Part shown: positions 51,307 to 61,028 of the stretch, piece by piece
How the letters are laid out: every line of letters begins with the position of its first letter
How positions within the stretch are numbered: the first letter of the stretch is position 1
NCBI GenBank assembly: GCA_017463225.1
Contig: JAFTPO010000014.1
Coordinates: 62,001 to 126,000 of the forward strand
Origin: Lachnospiraceae bacterium
Lineage (GTDB): Bacteria; Bacillota; Clostridia; Lachnospirales; Lachnospiraceae
Direction: 5' to 3'
DNA: 64,000 nt
Position numbers and translations under genes: made by a program
Notes under the pieces: model-generated
What the model was told of the DNA's origin: nothing
Databases searched by the model: none
What the model saw: only the letters and a program-made list of their open reading frames with translations

Positions 51307-54300
51307 ATGAAGGGAATTGTAGAACACTACGCCAAGGGAGAATTTCAGATAGACAGACCTAAGCTAGAAATCTCTGAGGAGTTCTTAAAATTAAATATAG
51401 AATCCGGAACTATGTACGAGGGCAGCTTTCATGTAAGCAGCACAAATGATCATATAATCAAGGCCATGGTTTATGATAGCAGATATATGCTCAGGTTTGA
51501 GAATCATACATTTATCGCCAGACATTTTGACGTTAACTATTCCTTTGATGCTACCTGTCTTGAGCCGGGTAAGAATTACAAGGGACATATTAGTATTATT
51601 ACTGACGGTGGCGAGTTTAAGATTATGTATGATATCGATGTTATCACTCCTTGTGTAAAGGTTGGTGAGGAGCGCATCGATGATTTGTTTAAATTTGCGT
51701 CATTAGCAGAGAGTAATTGGAACGAGGCTGCAAGAGTATTCGTAAGAGATGATTTCAAGAGAACCTTTATAGATAAGGATAATACCATCAAGCAGATATA
51801 CGGAAGTCTTATGGAGAGTCATTCTGTAAATCAGGCATTGGAGGAGTTTTTGGTGTACGTTCACAAGAAGCGTGCCCTGACTTTATCTGTTGCTAAGGCG
51901 AAGATTAACGTGGAGATGCCAACAGAGCTTTCTAAGATTTCTATTAATATAAGTAAGAATACATGGGGCTATACCAACTCCATAGTTAAGTCACTGTCGG
52001 ATTTTATTATACCGGCCAGAAAGAATATTACCAACGCAGATTTCTGTGGAAATCTGTTTACTCTTGATGCCCTGATCTCACCGGAGAATATTCCTGAGGG
52101 AGTTACATCAGGCAAGATTGTTATAGAGAATATTTACCAGACTATAGAGATAGAGATTAATCTGTCTAAGCCAAACGACAGCAGGATTGTAGCAAAGAAT
52201 CCTAAGCAGAGCAATCGTATGGCTTTGATTAAGAAGAATCAGATTAGACTTGTTAAGGCTTATCTTGATTACCGTATGGACAAGATTCTTCTGAGAGAGT
52301 ATGTGTCCAGCTCATTATTTGCCTTTGACAATCTGGCAAGATATGTTCCGGAGGATGCTATGTATCGTCTTGGAACTATGCATATGAACATTATGCAGGG
52401 TGAGATTGAGAAGGTTAAGCAGGAGTTCATGCGTATCGAGGCAGACGTGGACAACTCTGTTATGAACAATATGGAAACCAGCTATTATGCATACCTTAAG
52501 GCATTGGTTTCTAAGGATGCGGAGTCTATTTCTAAGGCTAGGAACCTTATCAAACGTCACTTTAGAACAGAGGAGGACAAGATGTTCTACTTCTGGCTGC
52601 TTATGTTTGTGGATGATTCCTATGGCGATGAGCAGGCGCTTCTTTACAAGGAGATTACTAATCTTTTTGAGGCAGGCTACAACAGCCCTATTATGTATCT
52701 TGAGCTTTGTGAGATGCTTAACAATAATCCAATATTGTTCAAGAAGATTGGAAGACTTGAGACCACAACCATCCGCTGGGGACTTCGCCATAAGTTTATA
52801 TCTGATGAGGTTATAGACGAATTCATTAGATTGGCACGTTCCTTTAAGGATTTTGATATTAAGATATTTAGCATTATGGAGGCTATATACGACAAGACCA
52901 AGAGCGTGGAGGTATTAAAGAGTATTTGCTCTATGCTTATTGGCGCCGGAAAGCTTGACAACAAGTATCATCGCTTCTATAGAGATGCTGTAAATAAGAG
53001 CTTAAAGTTCATCGGACTTAATGAGTGCTTTGTTAAGAGTATGAACTTTAGTCGCTATGACCTTATACCACAGTCAGTTCTTATGTACTTGAACTATAAG
53101 AACACATTGACTGAGAATGAGCTGGCTTACCTGTATGCAAACGTTATTTACAACCAGGCTCAGCACAAGAAGGTTTATCATGAGTACTGCACAACTATGC
53201 AGGATTTCATGGAGAATATGATTATTAAGGGTAGGGTTAGTGATGACCTTACTGTAATATATGATGAGTTCCTTGATCCGGAGACAGTTAGCCCTCTTTA
53301 CGCAGGCAAGCTTATAAACATTATATTTAGACGTAAGCTGGTTTGCTTCAACAAGGGTGTTAGAGCTGTTATCGTAACTCATAAGGAGTTGGAGAAGGAG
53401 CAGATAGTACCTATAGTAAATGGAGAGGCATACGTTGAGATTTTATCAAACACTGCTTCTATCATATTTGAGGATGGAGATGGAAATAGATATGCAGGCT
53501 CTATCCCATACAGATTAGAGAGAATAGTTGATGAGAAGGCCTACATGGATATCTGCTGTAAGTACAGTCCTAGAGATTACAGAGTTCTTCTTCACAACTA
53601 TGAGAAGCTGGGTGATTTCACCTATAAGAATGCCGCAGAGGTTAATGCTGCCAGAGATATAGTAAACTGTGAGCAGATTTCCTATGATTACAAGCAGCAG
53701 GCATACTTAAATATTATCGAGTATTATCACGAGAACTTAGATGCAGATGTTCTTACCAAGTATCTCGGAAAGCTTGATATCGAATACCTTAATCATGCCA
53801 ATGCCAGAACCCTAATCGCATATATGGTTGATATGAATCTCTATGACAAGGCCTTCCAGGCAGTTAAGCTTTATGGCTTCGATGAGATTGATTCTGACGA
53901 GCTATTCAGTCTGGCAGACTATGGTGTGGCTGATTCAGGTGGATTCTTAAATGAGGACCTTATGGCTATCTGTGTACATCTTTACAAGATGGGTAAGGTC
54001 AATGAGAGAATATTAGTTTATATTATGAATAACTTCAAGGGAGACCTTGAGGAGCTGGCTTCACTTTTCAAGACAGCTCGTAACAGAGTTAAGGATGTAT
54101 CCTTCCTTGCGGAGAATACCCTGGCTCAGATGATGTTTGCCATGGGCAATGTAGAGTATATTTATGATATTTTCACTGCTTACTATGGTGGACGAAGCAG
54201 AGGACTTGTTGTTAAGGCATTCCTTAGATATGCCGCTAACAACTACCTTATAAAGGATGTTCAGACTCCGGGAAGTATATTTGATTGTCTCTATCTGGAG

Positions 54301-54879
54301 CTTATGAAGGGTAATCTGGATGACGAGATTTCTAAGATGGCGTTGCTGTCACATTTTAGCAAGCTGGACAGATATACTGAGGACCAAAGAACTTGGATAA
54401 GTGATACTGTGGGCAAGTTTATGGATGCAGGTAAGCTATTACCATTCTACAAGAGCTTTAAGACTTTTGTTAAGCTTCCACAGGATGTATTCCTTAAGAC
54501 CTATCTCATATATAAGAGCGAGCCGTCTAAGCAGGTGTCCGTAAAGTATGCCTTCGATACCGGCTCCAGACAGAATCTGTCATATAAGACTGAGCGTATA
54601 GACGAGATGATACCTGGTATGTATGTTAAGGAATTCGTTATATTCCACGGAGAGCGACTTGTGTATGACATAGAGGATGATGTGGAGGGCGCATCCTACG
54701 TTATTGAAAGTGAGTCACTTAAGACTAAGTCCTTCAACAAAAAGGATAGAAGCCGATTCGAGATTATCAACAGCATGCTGGTTAACCAGGAGATGCGTGA
54801 GGATAATCAGCTTCTTGAGACTCTTGATGTATATCTTAATACAGTACATCTCTTTGAGGAGAGTCTTAAGATACTGTAG
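51307..54879 (+). CDS. Large helical protein, DUF5717-like, unknown function
   Basis: A 1190-residue protein without membrane spans. The first 150 residues are beta-rich ('FEIDRPKLEISEE'-like 'FQIDRPKLEISEEFLKL', 'YEGSFHVSSTNDHIIKAMVY'), with repeated short beta units up to about 310 and a long helical-repeat region after that ('EKVKQEFMRIEADVDNSVMN', 'EDKMFYFWLLMFVDDSYGDE'). It ends with another beta segment ('YKTERIDEMIPGMYVKEFVI'). I connect it with DUF5717, a family I recall from Lachnospiraceae, from general resemblance only. ATG 51307 follows TGGAGG. It heads a four-gene unit whose second protein is Hsp70/actin-like. A scaffold-like role is conceivable but not shown. Confidence 0.7.
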   Translation: MKGIVEHYAKGEFQIDRPKLEISEEFLKLNIESGTMYEGSFHVSSTNDHIIKAMVYDSRYMLRFENHTFIARHFDVNYSFDATCLEPGKNYKGHISIITDGGEFKIMYDIDVITPCVKVGEERIDDLFKFASLAESNWNEAARVFVRDDFKRTFIDKDNTIKQIYGSLMESHSVNQALEEFLVYVHKKRALTLSVAKAKINVEMPTELSKISINISKNTWGYTNSIVKSLSDFIIPARKNITNADFCGNLFTLDALISPENIPEGVTSGKIVIENIYQTIEIEINLSKPNDSRIVAKNPKQSNRMALIKKNQIRLVKAYLDYRMDKILLREYVSSSLFAFDNLARYVPEDAMYRLGTMHMNIMQGEIEKVKQEFMRIEADVDNSVMNNMETSYYAYLKALVSKDAESISKARNLIKRHFRTEEDKMFYFWLLMFVDDSYGDEQALLYKEITNLFEAGYNSPIMYLELCEMLNNNPILFKKIGRLETTTIRWGLRHKFISDEVIDEFIRLARSFKDFDIKIFSIMEAIYDKTKSVEVLKSICSMLIGAGKLDNKYHRFYRDAVNKSLKFIGLNECFVKSMNFSRYDLIPQSVLMYLNYKNTLTENELAYLYANVIYNQAQHKKVYHEYCTTMQDFMENMIIKGRVSDDLTVIYDEFLDPETVSPLYAGKLINIIFRRKLVCFNKGVRAVIVTHKELEKEQIVPIVNGEAYVEILSNTASIIFEDGDGNRYAGSIPYRLERIVDEKAYMDICCKYSPRDYRVLLHNYEKLGDFTYKNAAEVNAARDIVNCEQISYDYKQQAYLNIIEYYHENLDADVLTKYLGKLDIEYLNHANARTLIAYMVDMNLYDKAFQAVKLYGFDEIDSDELFSLADYGVADSGGFLNEDLMAICVHLYKMGKVNERILVYIMNNFKGDLEELASLFKTARNRVKDVSFLAENTLAQMMFAMGNVEYIYDIFTAYYGGRSRGLVVKAFLRYAANNYLIKDVQTPGSIFDCLYLELMKGNLDDEISKMALLSHFSKLDRYTEDQRTWISDTVGKFMDAGKLLPFYKSFKTFVKLPQDVFLKTYLIYKSEPSKQVSVKYAFDTGSRQNLSYKTERIDEMIPGMYVKEFVIFHGERLVYDIEDDVEGASYVIESESLKTKSFNKKDRSRFEIINSMLVNQEMREDNQLLETLDVYLNTVHLFEESLKIL

Positions 54880-54898
54880 TTTTAAATAGGAGGTTGCT

Positions 54899-56152
54899 AT
54901 GGCAGAAGCGTATTATATAGGCATGGATCTATGTTCAGATTCCACACAGATAAGCTTTTATAATGATATAAAGCGTGAGCCTGAGACAGTTAACCAATTA
55001 AATAACAAGGAAACCTATATGATGCCTAATATCCTGTTCTTTAGTGAGGAGACAGGAGATTGGTATGTGGGCTCTGAGGCATCCGAGGCCAGATTCAAGG
55101 AGAAGGGAAGAATCCTTGACGAGCTGTATAAGAATGCAGGAAGCGAGGAGGTTGTTGAGGTTGCAGGTATGAAATATACCTACAGACAGCTTTTCCTTAA
55201 GATGTTAAAGATGCACGTAGATTCCTTCCTGTACAGATATGAGGGAGCTACTGTAAAGAAGCTGGTCATTACCATTCCTGAGTACAACAAGGATTTGTTC
55301 AGGGTTGTGGCTCATTTCTACAAGGAGCTTAATGTTCCTAAGGAGTGTGTGGAGATTACCAGTCATTTGGACAGTGGTCTTTACTACATCTTTAATCAGA
55401 GCAGTGAGTTAAGAACCAACAGCGTTGCATTGTTTGACTATAGCGCTGATGGATTAAATTATTATCGTATAGATATAAGCAAGGGAAAGAATCCTGAGAC
55501 AATAACAGTTATCCATGAAGATTACACAGAGAACTTTAATATGGCTCTCTTTGGCAATGATAATCTGTTTATGGATACAACCTTTGCTAAGATAGTTGAC
55601 CAGGAGATGAAGAAGACCTATATATCTGCAGTGTTCCTAACCGGTTTAGGATTCTCAGAGAAGTGGATGAATAAGTCAAGAAATATCCTGTGTCAGGGAA
55701 GAAGAGTTTTCGCAGGTCAGAATATTTACACCAAGGGAGCCTGCTACAAGGCTGTTGGTGGAGAGTACGAGGAGTTCTACAAGAAGTATTTTGTGGAAAC
55801 CAAGGAGAATGTTATCTTTGACGTTGGTATTAGCAGCGCCGAGGAGGATGGAGAGTTTATTCCTATAGCCTACGGCGGACGCCAGTGGTATAACATTCAC
55901 GGTATGATTAAGGTAATACTTGATGATACCGACAGTATTACTCTGGTTTATAAGAGTAGAAAAAGTGAGACAGAAATCAGGGAGACAGTTAAGCTTCACG
56001 GTATACCAAAGAGGCCTAACAAGACATCCAGATTTTCTATTGAAGTTGAGTTTGAAAACCCTAATAGAGGAGCAGTAATCATTAAGGATATTGGTTTTGG
56101 AAAGCTATTCCCAACTACCAATAAGGTTTATCGTAAGGAGTTTGAGGTTTAA
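54899..56152 (+). CDS. Degenerate Hsp70/actin-like protein, DUF5716-like
   Basis: A 417-residue protein with an actin/Hsp70-like start 'YYIGMDLCSDSTQISFYN' (phosphate-1 loop), 'VKKLVITIPEYNKDLFRVVA' as in Hsp70 proteins, 'NSVALFDYSADGLNYYRID' where the second phosphate loop (DxGxGT) should be, and 'AVFLTGLGFSEKWMNKSRN' in place of the adenosine motif. The second loop lacks its glycines, so ATP use is doubtful. The last 100 residues form a beta domain ('GMIKVILDDTDSITLVYKSR'). AGGAGG precedes the ATG. The next gene overlaps (TAATG). It resembles what I recall as DUF5716 of Lachnospiraceae. Confidence 0.72.
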   Translation: MAEAYYIGMDLCSDSTQISFYNDIKREPETVNQLNNKETYMMPNILFFSEETGDWYVGSEASEARFKEKGRILDELYKNAGSEEVVEVAGMKYTYRQLFLKMLKMHVDSFLYRYEGATVKKLVITIPEYNKDLFRVVAHFYKELNVPKECVEITSHLDSGLYYIFNQSSELRTNSVALFDYSADGLNYYRIDISKGKNPETITVIHEDYTENFNMALFGNDNLFMDTTFAKIVDQEMKKTYISAVFLTGLGFSEKWMNKSRNILCQGRRVFAGQNIYTKGACYKAVGGEYEEFYKKYFVETKENVIFDVGISSAEEDGEFIPIAYGGRQWYNIHGMIKVILDDTDSITLVYKSRKSETEIRETVKLHGIPKRPNKTSRFSIEVEFENPNRGAVIIKDIGFGKLFPTTNKVYRKEFEV

Positions 56153-56985
56153 TGTCAAAGGTTATATTATGTACAACTAAAGAGGCATCTCATCCCTTCA
56201 TATTTCTTAACACCAAGATGGAGGTTAATAATTATGAGGAGCTGTGTTTTTACATCTACAATAACACTGTGCTCATAAGTAAGTCCTCTCTGTCAGACAA
56301 GCTTTTTGACTGGATAAGAGATGAGATTGGTATGCCGGAGCTTGCAGCTAAGCTTACAGCCTTGTCAAATAAGACTCTTTTTGCTCAGGACCTTCTGGTG
56401 GAGATACTTAACGCCGGAGATTACTACGAGCCGGAGGAGATAAAGACCTATGTAGAGGCATGGCAGAAGTATAGAAAGCTTTCAGCCAGTCAGCGTAAGA
56501 AGCTTAAGGCAGATGGATATCTTGGCTATAGAAGATATATTAAGGCAGCTTCAATATATGATGATATTATCGAGAACAGAAGCGAGCTTTTAGACAGAAA
56601 CTTTATGGGCAATGTTTACCATAATAGAGCAGTTGCAGCCGCAAATAATTTGGATGTGGAGGATGCTAAGGCGTATTTCTTAAAGGCCTACGAGCTTAAC
56701 AATAACGATGAGTCCCTGAAGGGCTATCTTATGGTTTTTGCCTCCCAGAATGACTCTATCTCCATAAAGCAGGAGATGAGAAAATATGATTTGGGCGACG
56801 ATAATTTCGAGAATCTTATGCTTGAAATCGGCGATGCCAATGACGATGTTAGAGAGATGACAATATACTCTATGCTTCAGAGAGCTATCTATAATCGTAT
56901 GAACAAGGATATGATAGATTACGACAAGCGTATGGATATAATCTTAGGACAGCTGAAGGATGAGTTTAGAGAGCAGGCGATTTAA
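56152..56985 (+). CDS. Helical-repeat protein, unknown function
   Basis: A 277-residue soluble protein. The first 45 residues are beta-rich ('EVNNYEELCFYIYNNTVLI'), followed by helices. Residues about 150-205 look like TPR units ('GNVYHNRAVAAANNLDVEDA', 'YFLKAYELNNNDESLKGY'). Both ends overlap neighbours by one base (TAATG), so it belongs to a tightly coupled four-gene unit. TPR-type repeats usually bind other proteins. No catalytic motif was recognised and no family name can be given. Confidence 0.7.
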   Translation: MSKVILCTTKEASHPFIFLNTKMEVNNYEELCFYIYNNTVLISKSSLSDKLFDWIRDEIGMPELAAKLTALSNKTLFAQDLLVEILNAGDYYEPEEIKTYVEAWQKYRKLSASQRKKLKADGYLGYRRYIKAASIYDDIIENRSELLDRNFMGNVYHNRAVAAANNLDVEDAKAYFLKAYELNNNDESLKGYLMVFASQNDSISIKQEMRKYDLGDDNFENLMLEIGDANDDVREMTIYSMLQRAIYNRMNKDMIDYDKRMDIILGQLKDEFREQAI

Positions 56986-58349
56986 TGGGATTATTAGATA
57001 AGTTTAAGGCTTACCTTAACGAGGAGGATCCGGGGGACTACCAGGAGGTAGAGGAAGGGTTAGCTTCGCCCCAGTCTGAGGAGGAGTCTGTAGAATCTGA
57101 TGAGGATATGGATTTATCCCTAGAGGATGATATGGATGAGGAATCAGAGCAGGATGGGAAGCCGGTTAAGAAGTTCACTTGGGGCGCGAAGCTAAAGAAT
57201 GCTTTAGCTGCAATGTCCAAGAAGAAGTCAAAGCTGAATATGGATGACCAGGATGTTATAGAAGAGGTTCGCCAGACCAAAACTGTTAACGCCGAGATTA
57301 AAGCTGTTCAGGATTTCTGTGAACAGCTTGTTGATGTGTCCTACCATATGGAGGATCTCAAAAGAGAGTATCAGGTGGTTACCAGCTACCTTACAGACAT
57401 ACAGAGAATCGAGGAGCTGCCTATTGAGATGGCTAACGATTTGATAGACAATGCCAAGCACATTGAGATGCTTGACAAAAGCAGAAACACCTACCTACAG
57501 TCAGAGAATCTCCTTTCCATGGAGCAGTACAAAACTATTGCAAGACTTGAGGATGAGGTGGTGGATACCATCAAAACTCTAAATGAGATGGAAGTAAGAG
57601 ATGGTATGTTGAAAAGTGATATGAGTCACTTAGAGGGTGAGAAGGAATCCCTTAAATATCGGAGAAAAGATTGCGCTGTAGGTGTAGAGAGGCTGAGAGG
57701 AGTGCTTGGAACAGTACTGATACTGTTCTTCATAACAGCGTTGGCTATGATATGGTTTGCACTTACCACCCAGACCAATGTCACTATGTATGCCCTAATA
57801 CTAGGTGCGGTGGTAATGGTTATATTTGCAGCCTGCTATGCCAAGTATGTAGATTATAAAAGAGAGATAAAGGAAGCCGATGCCAAATACAAAAGAGCTG
57901 TGTCTCTTCTGAATAAGGTCAAGGCTAAATATATAAATAACACGAGCACCTTGGATTATATTTATGAAAAGTATGGAGTTCATTCCTCTAAGGAATTGGA
58001 GTATATGTGGGCTCAGTATGATACTATGAACAAGGATGCTATGAGATATTCACAGGCAAATAATGACTTCCGAGTCTACTGTGACCAGCTGGTTAAAAAG
58101 CTGACAAGCATTGGTGTAAAGGATCCACTGGTGTGGCCTAAGCAGACCAATGCTCTTATAGACAGACGTGAGATGGTAGAGATTAAACACAGCTTAAATC
58201 TTCGTCGTCAGAGTATAAGAGAAAAGCTAGCAACCTGCGAGAAGATTAGGGATAATGCCAAGATAGCCATAAAGGCATCTGTGGAGCTTAATCCTGCCCT
58301 TGAGAGCTTCGTCAAGGAGGTTCTCACACCATTTAAGGTTAGTATATAA
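56985..58349 (+). CDS. Coiled-coil membrane protein, unknown function
   Basis: A 454-residue protein. The N-terminal 50 residues are very acidic ('SDEDMDLSLEDDMDEESEQD') and are followed by a basic Lys-rich stretch near 60-80. Residues about 110-235 are coiled-coil. Two membrane spans lie near 241-258 and 264-284 ('TVLILFFITALAMIWFAL', 'MYALILGAVVMVIFAACYA'), then a second coiled coil to the C-terminus ('REIKEADAKYKRAVSLLNKV'). Both termini should face the cytoplasm. It is probably the membrane anchor of the four-gene unit. Its stop lies 30 nt before the valS ATG. Confidence 0.7.
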   Translation: MGLLDKFKAYLNEEDPGDYQEVEEGLASPQSEEESVESDEDMDLSLEDDMDEESEQDGKPVKKFTWGAKLKNALAAMSKKKSKLNMDDQDVIEEVRQTKTVNAEIKAVQDFCEQLVDVSYHMEDLKREYQVVTSYLTDIQRIEELPIEMANDLIDNAKHIEMLDKSRNTYLQSENLLSMEQYKTIARLEDEVVDTIKTLNEMEVRDGMLKSDMSHLEGEKESLKYRRKDCAVGVERLRGVLGTVLILFFITALAMIWFALTTQTNVTMYALILGAVVMVIFAACYAKYVDYKREIKEADAKYKRAVSLLNKVKAKYINNTSTLDYIYEKYGVHSSKELEYMWAQYDTMNKDAMRYSQANNDFRVYCDQLVKKLTSIGVKDPLVWPKQTNALIDRREMVEIKHSLNLRRQSIREKLATCEKIRDNAKIAIKASVELNPALESFVKEVLTPFKVSI

Positions 58350-58379
58350 ATTAATATATATTTGGAGGATTTAAATATC

Positions 58380-61019
58380 ATGACTAAAGAATTAGAGAAA
58401 ACCTATGACCCTTCTGCCATAGAGGGAAGATTATATGACAAATGGGTTGCTAACAAGTATTTCCACGCAGAGGTAGATAGAAGTAAGAAGCCTTTTACTA
58501 TCGTTATGCCACCACCAAATATCACAGGACAGCTCCACATGGGACATGCCCTTGATAATACTATGCAGGATATACTTATAAGATTTAAGAGAATGCAGGG
58601 CTACAATGCTCTTTGGCAGCCAGGTACTGACCATGCAGCTATTGCTACAGAGGTTAAGATTATCGAGCACTTAAGAGAGCAGGGAATCGAGAAGGACGAC
58701 CTTGGAAGAGATGGTTTCCTTAAGAGAGCCTGGGAGTGGAAGGACGAGTACGGCGGACGTATCGTTAACCAGCTTAAGAAGCTGGGTTCATCAGCTGACT
58801 GGGATAGAGAGAGATTTACCATGGATGAGGGCAACAATGCTGCCGTTACCGAGGTATTTACTAAGTTATATGAGAAGGGCTATATATACAAGGGCTCACG
58901 TATAGGAAACTGGTGTCCTGTATGTCAGACCTCTATATCTGATGCAGAGGTTATTCATGAGGAGCAGGACGGCTTCTTCTGGCACATCAACTATCCTGTA
59001 GCAGGTGAGGAAGGTAGATTTGTAGAGATAGCTACTACAAGACCTGAGACATTACTTGGAGATACTGCTGTAGCAGTTAATCCAGAGGATGACAGATATA
59101 AGGATATAGTGGGCAAGACTCTTATCCTCCCACTTGTAAATCGTGAGATTCCTGTTATTGCAGATTCTTACGTAGATAAGGAGTTTGGAACAGGTGCAGT
59201 TAAGATTACACCAGCTCACGACCCTAACGACTTCGAGGTTGGTAAGAGACATAACCTTGCAGAGATTAATATTATGAATGATGATGCCACTATTAACGCT
59301 CTTGGTGGCAAGTATGAGGGTATGGATCGCTATGAGGCGCGTAAGGCTATGGTTAAGGACCTTGAGGACCTTGGTCTTTTAGTTAAGGTTGAGCCACATA
59401 AGCATATGGTTGGTACTCATGATAGATGTAAGACTACAGTTGAGCCACTTGTTAAGCCACAGTGGTATGTAAAGATGGCTGAGATGGCTAAGCCTGCTAA
59501 GGAGGCTGTAGAGAAGGGTGAGCTTAAGCTTATTCCTGAGCGTATGAATAAGACGTACTATAACTGGCTTGATAACATCAGAGATTGGTGTATATCAAGA
59601 CAGCTTTGGTGGGGACATAGAATCCCAGCTTGGTACTGTCAGGATTGTGGTGAGATTATCGTATCTAAGGACACTCCTTGCACTTGTACAAAGTGTAACT
59701 CTGCAAACTTAAAGCAGGACGAGGATACTCTAGATACTTGGTTTTCATCAGCTCTTTGGCCATTCTCAACCTTAGGCTGGCCAAATGTGGGAGAGGATTA
59801 CGACTACTTCTTCCCAACAGATGTGCTTGTAACAGGATATGATATTATCTTCTTCTGGGTAATCAGAATGGTATTCTCATCTATAGAGCAGACTGGAAGA
59901 TTGCCTTTCCACACTGTTTTATTCCATGGTCTTGTAAGAGATGACCAGGGTAGAAAGATGAGTAAGTCCCTTGGCAATGGTATCGACCCACTTGAGGTTA
60001 TTGATAAGTATGGTGCAGATGCACTTAGACTTACTCTCATCACAGGAAATGCACCTGGTAATGATATGCGTTTCTACTGGGAGAGAATTGAGGCAAGCCG
60101 TAACTTTGCTAATAAGATTTGGAATGCTTCAAGATTTATTATGATGAATATTGAAAAGGCTGACATTAAGGATGTTAAGCTTGCTGACTTAACACTTGCA
60201 GACAAGTGGATTATGTCTAAGATGAACGAGCTTGTTAAGGATGTTACTGAGAACATGGAGAAGTATGAGCTTGGTATTGCAGCAGATAAGATTCACAACT
60301 TCCTTTGGGAGGAGTTCTGTGACTGGTACATCGAGATGGTTAAGCCTAGACTTTGGAATGATGATGATGCTACTAAGGCAGCAGCTCTTTACACATTAAA
60401 GACTGTTCTTGTTAATGGATTAAAGCTTCTTCATCCATATATGCCATTTGTTACTGAGGAGATATTCTGTACTCTTACAGACGAAGAGTCTATTATGGTT
60501 TCAGATTGGCCTGTATATAATGAGGAATTAAAGTTTGCAGCTGATGAGAATGCTGTTGATATCATCAAGAACGCAGTTCGTGCTATCCGTAACATCAGAA
60601 CTGAGATGAATGTTCCACCTAGCAAGAAGGCTACAGTTTACATGGTATCAGCTAAGAGTGACATTAGGGATATATTCAATGAAAGTAAGAGCTTCTTCGG
60701 AACCCTTGCATATGCTGAAAATGTAATCGTACAGGAGGATAAGACCGGTATTGCAGATGATGCAGTTTCAGTAGTTCTTCATGATGCAGTAGTTTACATG
60801 CCATTTGCAGAGCTTGTAGATGTGGCTAAGGAGATAGAGAGACTTAAGAAGGAAGAGGCAAGACTTGAGGGAGAGATTAAGAGAGCTTCAGGTATGCTTT
60901 CAAATCCTAAGTTTGTAGACAAGGCTCCTGCAGCAAAGGTTGAGGAGGAGAAGGCTAAGCTTCAGAAATACACTGAGACCTTAGAGCAGGTTAAGGAGAG
61001 ATTAGCACAGTTAGGTTAG
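58380..61019 (+). CDS. valS: Valine-tRNA ligase
   Basis: An 879-residue class I aminoacyl-tRNA synthetase. '[14 protein letters not shown]' carries the HIGH-type motif at 53-56, '[14 protein letters not shown]' has KMSKS at 526-530, and the connective domain shows '[20 protein letters not shown]' and '[11 protein letters not shown]' zinc-type cysteines. The C-terminal 65 residues are the usual coiled-coil tRNA arm ('[20 protein letters not shown]'). The start is ATG 58380 with TTGGAGG upstream; a TTG at 58362 within that site is not used. No T-box leader fits in the 30-nt gap, so it seems to be read from the upstream unit. Confidence 0.97.
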   Translation: MTKELEKTYDPSAIEGRLYDKWVANKYFHAEVDRSKKPFTIVMPPPNITGQLHMGHALDNTMQDILIRFKRMQGYNALWQPGTDHAAIATEVKIIEHLREQGIEKDDLGRDGFLKRAWEWKDEYGGRIVNQLKKLGSSADWDRERFTMDEGNNAAVTEVFTKLYEKGYIYKGSRIGNWCPVCQTSISDAEVIHEEQDGFFWHINYPVAGEEGRFVEIATTRPETLLGDTAVAVNPEDDRYKDIVGKTLILPLVNREIPVIADSYVDKEFGTGAVKITPAHDPNDFEVGKRHNLAEINIMNDDATINALGGKYEGMDRYEARKAMVKDLEDLGLLVKVEPHKHMVGTHDRCKTTVEPLVKPQWYVKMAEMAKPAKEAVEKGELKLIPERMNKTYYNWLDNIRDWCISRQLWWGHRIPAWYCQDCGEIIVSKDTPCTCTKCNSANLKQDEDTLDTWFSSALWPFSTLGWPNVGEDYDYFFPTDVLVTGYDIIFFWVIRMVFSSIEQTGRLPFHTVLFHGLVRDDQGRKMSKSLGNGIDPLEVIDKYGADALRLTLITGNAPGNDMRFYWERIEASRNFANKIWNASRFIMMNIEKADIKDVKLADLTLADKWIMSKMNELVKDVTENMEKYELGIAADKIHNFLWEEFCDWYIEMVKPRLWNDDDATKAAALYTLKTVLVNGLKLLHPYMPFVTEEIFCTLTDEESIMVSDWPVYNEELKFAADENAVDIIKNAVRAIRNIRTEMNVPPSKKATVYMVSAKSDIRDIFNESKSFFGTLAYAENVIVQEDKTGIADDAVSVVLHDAVVYMPFAELVDVAKEIERLKKEEARLEGEIKRASGMLSNPKFVDKAPAAKVEEEKAKLQKYTETLEQVKERLAQLG

Positions 61020-61028
61020 GAGATAATC

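Noticed and set aside
52315-52791. Antisense frame of 158 codons inside the large unknown gene
   Set aside because: It mirrors the codon pattern of the sense gene and has no ribosome site or domain.
58350-58379. T-box leader before valS
   Set aside because: The gap of 30 nt is too short to hold one, and no T-box sequence is present.
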